From contig JOGW01000002.1 in NCBI GenBank assembly GCA_000721375.1, positions 372,001 through 436,000 of the forward strand: a stretch of 64,000 nucleotides of DNA. The letters run 5' to 3'. The notes under the pieces were generated by a model. The model had not been told where the DNA came from. It did no database searches and saw only the letters and a list, made by a program, of their open reading frames with translations. The translations under genes were made by a program, and so were the position numbers. Shown here piece after piece: positions 60,060 through 64,000 of this stretch (its first letter is position 1; every line of letters begins with the position of its first letter). The DNA comes from Streptomyces sp. NRRL B-3428 (GTDB lineage Bacteria; Actinomycetota; Actinomycetes; Streptomycetales; Streptomycetaceae).

Positions 60060-63000
60060 ATGACGCAGTACCAGCAGGTACCCGCCCAGGTCGACCTGCC
60101 CGCCCTCGAGCACGCGGTGCTCGACTTCTGGCGCGAGCAGAAGATCTTCGCGAAGAGCCTCGAGCAGACCGAGGGCCGCCCTGAGTGGGTGTTCTACGAG
60201 GGCCCGCCGACGGCCAACGGCATGCCGGGCGCCCACCACATCGAGGCCCGCGTCTTCAAGGACGTCTTCCCGCGCTTCCGCACCATGCGCGGCTACCACG
60301 TCGGCCGCAAGGCCGGCTGGGACTGCCACGGCCTGCCCGTCGAGCTCGCCGTCGAGAAGGAGCTCGGCTTCAACGGCAAGAAGGACATCGAGGCGTACGG
60401 CATCGCCGAGTTCAACGCCAAGTGCCGTGAGTCCGTGACCCGGCACACCGACGCCTTCACCGACCTCACCACGCGCATGGGCTACTGGGTCGACCTCGAC
60501 GACGCCTACCGCACGATGGACCCCGAGTACGTGGAGTCCGTGTGGTGGTCGCTCAAGGAGATCTTCGACAAGGACCTCCTCGTCCAGGACCACCGCGTGG
60601 CCCCCTGGTGCCCCCGTTGCGGCACGGGTCTGTCCGACCATGAGCTCGCGCAGGGCTACGAGACGGTCGTCGACCCGTCGGTCTTCGTCCGTTTCCCCCT
60701 CACCTCCGGTCCCCTGGCGGACGAAGCCGCGCTCCTGGTCTGGACGACTACGCCCTGGACCCTGGTCTCCAACACGGCGGTCGCCGCACACCCCGACGTC
60801 ACCTACGTCGTGGCGACGGACGGCACCGAGAAGCTCGTGGTCGCCGAGCCGCTGCTCGCGAAGGCCCTGGGCGAGGGCTGGGAGGCCACCGGCCAGACCT
60901 TCACGGGCGCCGAAATGGAGCGTTGGAACTACCAACGTCCGTTCGAGCTCGTCGAGTTCCCGGCTCCGGCGCATTTCGTCGTCAACGCCGAGTACGTGAC
61001 GACCGAGGACGGTACGGGTCTGGTCCACCAGTCCCCCGCGTTCGGCGCCGACGACCTCCTGGTCTGCAAGGCGTACGACCTCCCCGTCGTGAACCCGGTA
61101 CTGCCCGACGGCACCTTCGCCCCCGAAGTCCCCATGGTCGGCGGCGTCTTCTTCAAGAAGGCCGACGAGAAGCTCACTGCGGATCTGCAGGAGCGCGGTC
61201 TGCTCTTCAAGCACATCCCGTACGAGCACAGCTACCCGCACTGCTGGCGCTGCCACACGGCGCTGCTCTACTACGCGCAGCCGTCCTGGTACATCCGCAC
61301 GACCGCCGTCAAGGACCGTCTCCTCGAAGAGAACGAGAAGACCAACTGGTTCCCGGACTCCGTCAAGAACGGCCGCTTCGGCGACTGGCTGAACAACAAC
61401 ATCGACTGGGCCCTGTCCCGTAACCGCTACTGGGGCACCCCGCTGCCGATCTGGCGCTGCGAGGAGAACCACCTCACCTGCGTCGGCTCCCTCGCGGAGC
61501 TCGGCGACCTCACGGGCACCGACCAGTCCCAGCTCGACCCGCACCGCCCGTACATCGACGAGGTCACGTTCTCCTGCACGCACGACGGGTGCGAACTGAC
61601 CGCCGTACGCGTGCCGGAGGTCATCGACGCCTGGTACGACTCGGGCTCGATGCCGTTCGCGCAGTGGGGCTACCCGCACAAGAACAAGGAGCTCTTCGAG
61701 TCGCGCTACCCGGCGCAGTTCATCTCGGAGGCCATCGACCAGACCCGCGGCTGGTTCTACACGCTGATGGCGGTCGGCACGCTCGTCTTCGACAAATCCT
61801 CGTACGAGAACGTGGTCTGCCTCGGCCACATCCTCGCCGAGGACGGCCGCAAGATGTCCAAGCACCTGGGCAACACCCTGGACCCGATCCCGCTGATGGA
61901 CCAGCACGGCGCCGACGCAGTGCGCTGGTTCATGGCGGCCGGCGGCTCCCCGTGGGCCGCGCGCCGCGTGGGCCACGGCACGATCCAGGAGGTCGTCCGC
62001 AAGACCCTCCTCACGTACTGGAACACGGTCGCCTTCCAGGCCCTGTACGCCCGTACTTCGAAGTGGGCCCCGTCGGACGCCGACCCGGTCGCCGCCGAAC
62101 GCCCGCTCCTGGACCGCTGGTTGCTCTCGGAGCTGAACCAGCTCGTCGAGGGCGCCACCGAGGCCCTCGAGGCGTACGACACCCAGCGCGCCGGCAAGCT
62201 GCTCTCGTCCTTCGTGGACGACCTCTCCAACTGGTACGTGCGCCGCTCCCGTCGCCGCTTCTGGCAGGGCGACAAGGCCGCGCTGCGTACGCTGCACGAG
62301 GTCGTCGAGACGGTCACGCGCCTGATGGCCCCGCTCACCCCCTTCATCACGGAGCGGGTCTGGCAGGACCTGATCGTCCCGGTCACACCGGGCGCACCGG
62401 AGTCGGTCCACCTCTCCACCTGGCCGGAGGCGGACAAGTCCCTTGTGGACCCGTCCCTTTCGACGCAGATGACGCTGGCTCGCCGCCTGGTCGAGCTCGG
62501 CCGCGCGACCCGCGCCGAGTCCGGCGTCAAGACGCGTCAGCCGCTGTCGCGCGCTCTGATCGCGGCGGTGGGCTTCGAGCAGCTCGGCGAGGAACTGCGC
62601 GCGCAGATCACCGAGGAGCTCAACGTCCAGTCCCTGGCCTCGCTCTCGGAGGTCGGCGGCTCGCTCGTCGACACCACGGCGAAGGCCAACTTCCGCGCGC
62701 TCGGCAAGCGTTTCGGCAAGGGCGTCCAGGACGTGGCCAAGGCGGTCGCGAACGCGGACGCCGCCGCCCTGTCCCTCGCCCTGCGCGAGGGCACGGCCAC
62801 CGTCGAGGTCAACGGCGAATCCGTATCGCTGACCCCCGAGGAGGTCTTCATCACCGAGACCCCGCGCGAGGGCTGGTCGGTGGCCTCGGAGGCCGGCGCC
62901 ACGGTCGCGCTCGACCTCGAGATCTCCGAGGAACTGCGCCGCGCGGGCCTGGCCCGCGACGCGATCCGCCTGATCCAGGAGGCCCGCAAGAACAGCGGCT

Positions 63001-63203
63001 TCGACGTCGCGGACCGTATCGCCGTCCGCTGGTCGTCCACGGACGACGCCCTGACCGAGGCCCTGAACGAGCACGCCGAACTGATCGCGGACGAGGTCCT
63101 GGCTCTGGACTACGCCCAGGGCGAGGCCGACGACTCCTACGGCGAGACGTTCACGGACGAACCGCTGGGCCTGGCGTTCCGTCTGCGCAAGACGGAGGCG
63201 TAG
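60060..63203 (+). CDS. ileS: Isoleucyl-tRNA synthetase
   Basis: 1047 residues, class I synthetase charging tRNA-Ile. The HIGH-type motif is [20 protein letters not shown] (near residue 55), the CP1 editing domain includes [20 protein letters not shown] (near 228), Zn-type cysteines occur in [12 protein letters not shown], and KMSKHLGN (near 600) is the second ATP motif. The C-terminal anticodon-binding domain follows. The eukaryote-like length and motifs agree with the high-GC actinobacterial type. The ATG is at 60060 behind the T-box-controlled GGAGG. Confidence 0.97.
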   Translation: MTQYQQVPAQVDLPALEHAVLDFWREQKIFAKSLEQTEGRPEWVFYEGPPTANGMPGAHHIEARVFKDVFPRFRTMRGYHVGRKAGWDCHGLPVELAVEKELGFNGKKDIEAYGIAEFNAKCRESVTRHTDAFTDLTTRMGYWVDLDDAYRTMDPEYVESVWWSLKEIFDKDLLVQDHRVAPWCPRCGTGLSDHELAQGYETVVDPSVFVRFPLTSGPLADEAALLVWTTTPWTLVSNTAVAAHPDVTYVVATDGTEKLVVAEPLLAKALGEGWEATGQTFTGAEMERWNYQRPFELVEFPAPAHFVVNAEYVTTEDGTGLVHQSPAFGADDLLVCKAYDLPVVNPVLPDGTFAPEVPMVGGVFFKKADEKLTADLQERGLLFKHIPYEHSYPHCWRCHTALLYYAQPSWYIRTTAVKDRLLEENEKTNWFPDSVKNGRFGDWLNNNIDWALSRNRYWGTPLPIWRCEENHLTCVGSLAELGDLTGTDQSQLDPHRPYIDEVTFSCTHDGCELTAVRVPEVIDAWYDSGSMPFAQWGYPHKNKELFESRYPAQFISEAIDQTRGWFYTLMAVGTLVFDKSSYENVVCLGHILAEDGRKMSKHLGNTLDPIPLMDQHGADAVRWFMAAGGSPWAARRVGHGTIQEVVRKTLLTYWNTVAFQALYARTSKWAPSDADPVAAERPLLDRWLLSELNQLVEGATEALEAYDTQRAGKLLSSFVDDLSNWYVRRSRRRFWQGDKAALRTLHEVVETVTRLMAPLTPFITERVWQDLIVPVTPGAPESVHLSTWPEADKSLVDPSLSTQMTLARRLVELGRATRAESGVKTRQPLSRALIAAVGFEQLGEELRAQITEELNVQSLASLSEVGGSLVDTTAKANFRALGKRFGKGVQDVAKAVANADAAALSLALREGTATVEVNGESVSLTPEEVFITETPREGWSVASEAGATVALDLEISEELRRAGLARDAIRLIQEARKNSGFDVADRIAVRWSSTDDALTEALNEHAELIADEVLALDYAQGEADDSYGETFTDEPLGLAFRLRKTEA

Positions 63204-63219
63204 CAGGCACCTCGCCGGC

Positions 63220-63259
63220 ACGGGCCGGGCGCATGGTCATCGACCGGCGCCCGGCCCGT
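63220..63259 (+). terminator. Hairpin after ileS
   Basis: ACGGGCCGGGCGC / GCGCCCGGCCCGT, 13-base perfect stem with a 14-base loop, 16 bases past the ileS stop. Confidence 0.7.
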
Positions 63260-63406
63260 TCCGCGTTCTGCGCGCGGCCGTGCCACGATCCCGAGCGCCT
63301 CGCGGCAACCTCAGACCCCACCACCACCCGTTCCGGTGGACCGACCCGGCACCGCACCTTCGGCGATGCGTACCGCCGTACAACTGGACACAGCCAGGCA
63401 TACAAA

Positions 63407-63444
63407 AGGGCCGGGCCCCGGGGAAATCCCCGGGGCCCGGCCCT
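63407..63444 (-). terminator. Strong hairpin after divIVA
   Basis: AGGGCCGGGCCCCGGGGA and TCCCCGGGGCCCGGCCCT form a perfect 18-base stem with an AA loop; on the plus strand it is preceded by AAAA, so the minus-strand transcript ends in a short U run. It lies 45 bases past the divIVA stop. Confidence 0.85.
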
Positions 63445-63489
63445 ACAAGCCGCCGACGGCTACACGCGCCGATTAGCGCGTACGACCCG

Positions 63490-64000
63490 TCAGTTGTCGT
63501 CCTCGTCGATCAGGAAACCGCGCATCGGCGAGGGAGCCTGCTGCATCGGCTGCGGAGCCTGCGGGCGCACCGGCGCCATCGGCTGCGTCATCGCCGGAGA
63601 CATCTGCTGCTGACCGCCGTACGACGGCGCACCGGCCATGGACTGCTGGCCGCCCATCGACTGGCCGCCCATCGACTGCTGGCCGCCCATGGCCCCGCCA
63701 CCCATCGTGTGGCCGCCCATGGAGGGCGCACCCGCACCGGCCTGAGCCATCGAGGGGGCCGGCGGCAGCGACGCGGTCGCCGGGGTACGCGGCGGGGCGA
63801 GCGAGTCGTCCGCCTGCGTCTCCAGCTGGCGCAGCTGCGACTCCAGGTACGACTTCAGACGCGTGCGGTACTCGCGCTCGAAGCCGCGCAGGTCCTCGAC
63901 CTTGCGCTCAAGGGTGGCGCGGGCGGACTCCAGGGAGCCCATCGCCACGCGGTGCTTCTCCTGCGCGTCCCGCTCCAGGGCGTCGGCCTTGGCACGGGCG
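63490..64000 (-). CDS. divIVA: DivIVA-family polar growth protein, C-terminal part
   Basis: Only the last 169 residues are inside the window; the start lies beyond base 64000. DivIVA marks hyphal tips and recruits the wall-building machinery in Streptomyces. The visible part begins with a coiled coil ([40 protein letters not shown]), then a low-complexity region of Gly/Met/Gln/Ser repeats ([21 protein letters not shown]) and Pro/Gln-rich stretches, ending GFLIDEDDN. Its position next to ileS and the Gln/Pro-rich tail agree with the Streptomyces gene. Confidence 0.9.
   Translation of the reverse strand, partial: ARAKADALERDAQEKHRVAMGSLESARATLERKVEDLRGFEREYRTRLKSYLESQLRQLETQADDSLAPPRTPATASLPPAPSMAQAGAGAPSMGGHTMGGGAMGGQQSMGGQSMGGQQSMAGAPSYGGQQQMSPAMTQPMAPVRPQAPQPMQQAPSPMRGFLIDEDDN

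Noticed and set aside
59466..63221. A continuous minus-strand reading frame of some 1250 codons opposite ileS, joined to the DksA-like gene
   Set aside because: It mirrors the ileS codon pattern (GC-rich third positions leave antisense frames open), has no family motifs, and the DksA-like protein has its own ATG at 59465.
1..64000. tRNA or rRNA genes, prophage, integrated plasmid or intact insertion sequence
   Set aside because: Intergenic spaces are short and show no cloverleaf-type or rRNA-like sequence, integrase, transposase or phage structural motif.

Overview
The window is very GC-rich, with third codon positions almost all G or C, many GTG starts, 1- or 4-base overlaps between genes, and actinobacterial landmarks (PriA instead of separate HisA and TrpF, TrpM, a translational ileS T-box, a long DivIVA). 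It is chromosomal DNA of a Streptomyces or close relative. From memory, the gene order from the trp genes to divIVA resembles the S. coelicolor chromosome around SCO2030-SCO2077. I could not check this by alignment.

Region by region. 1-6744: a plus-strand run of three ADP-ribosylglycohydrolase-family genes (the first cut by the window edge), a ribokinase, a class III CoA-transferase, a CoA-ester lyase and a GNAT acetyltransferase, then a decayed DJ-1/PfpI remnant. 6901-16702 (minus): a phosphotransferase, lgt, a DsbA-like protein, the split trp genes (trpA, trpB, trpM, trpC; then trpE with a membrane protein) and hisI. 16821-25389: a block between hisI and hisF with a TIGR03085 protein, an ECF-like sigma factor flanked by two small membrane proteins, a large LuxR-type regulator, a PETase/cutinase-type polyester hydrolase, and two related MFS transporters around an ArsR-like regulator. 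25547-31284 (minus): the his operon hisD-C-B-(55-aa peptide)-H-priA-RidA-hisF. 31425-40672: YrdB-like, beta-solenoid membrane and other proteins, a MITE-like palindromic element, a Lon-substrate-domain protein, YbaK, ribosomal protein bL37, an ABC exporter, a NYN-domain protein and a Gln-rich peptide. 40766-44311: dnaE. 44469-54473: a DUF2252 kinase-like protein, a second DsbA-like protein, PhoD, an M43 protease, a Ser/Thr kinase, MscS, and others. 54528-64000: a Na+/H+ antiporter, GNAT, RluA, lspA, a DksA-like protein with an Ala/Lys tail, T-box plus ileS, and the end of divIVA.

How it works together: much of the window is amino-acid biosynthesis and core housekeeping. The trp genes here lack trpF, and PriA in the his operon probably fills that step. 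trpG, trpD, hisG and hisE are not in this window. The most unusual material is in three places: the ADP-ribosylglycohydrolase/ribokinase run; the hisI-hisF block, where three gene 3' ends on the same strand (luxR-type, MFS, hisF) have been tandemly duplicated together with their stop codons; and the 188-bp palindromic element that supplies the C-terminus and stop codon of one gene and ends 13 bases before the start of the next. No tRNA, rRNA, CRISPR array, intact insertion sequence or prophage was seen.
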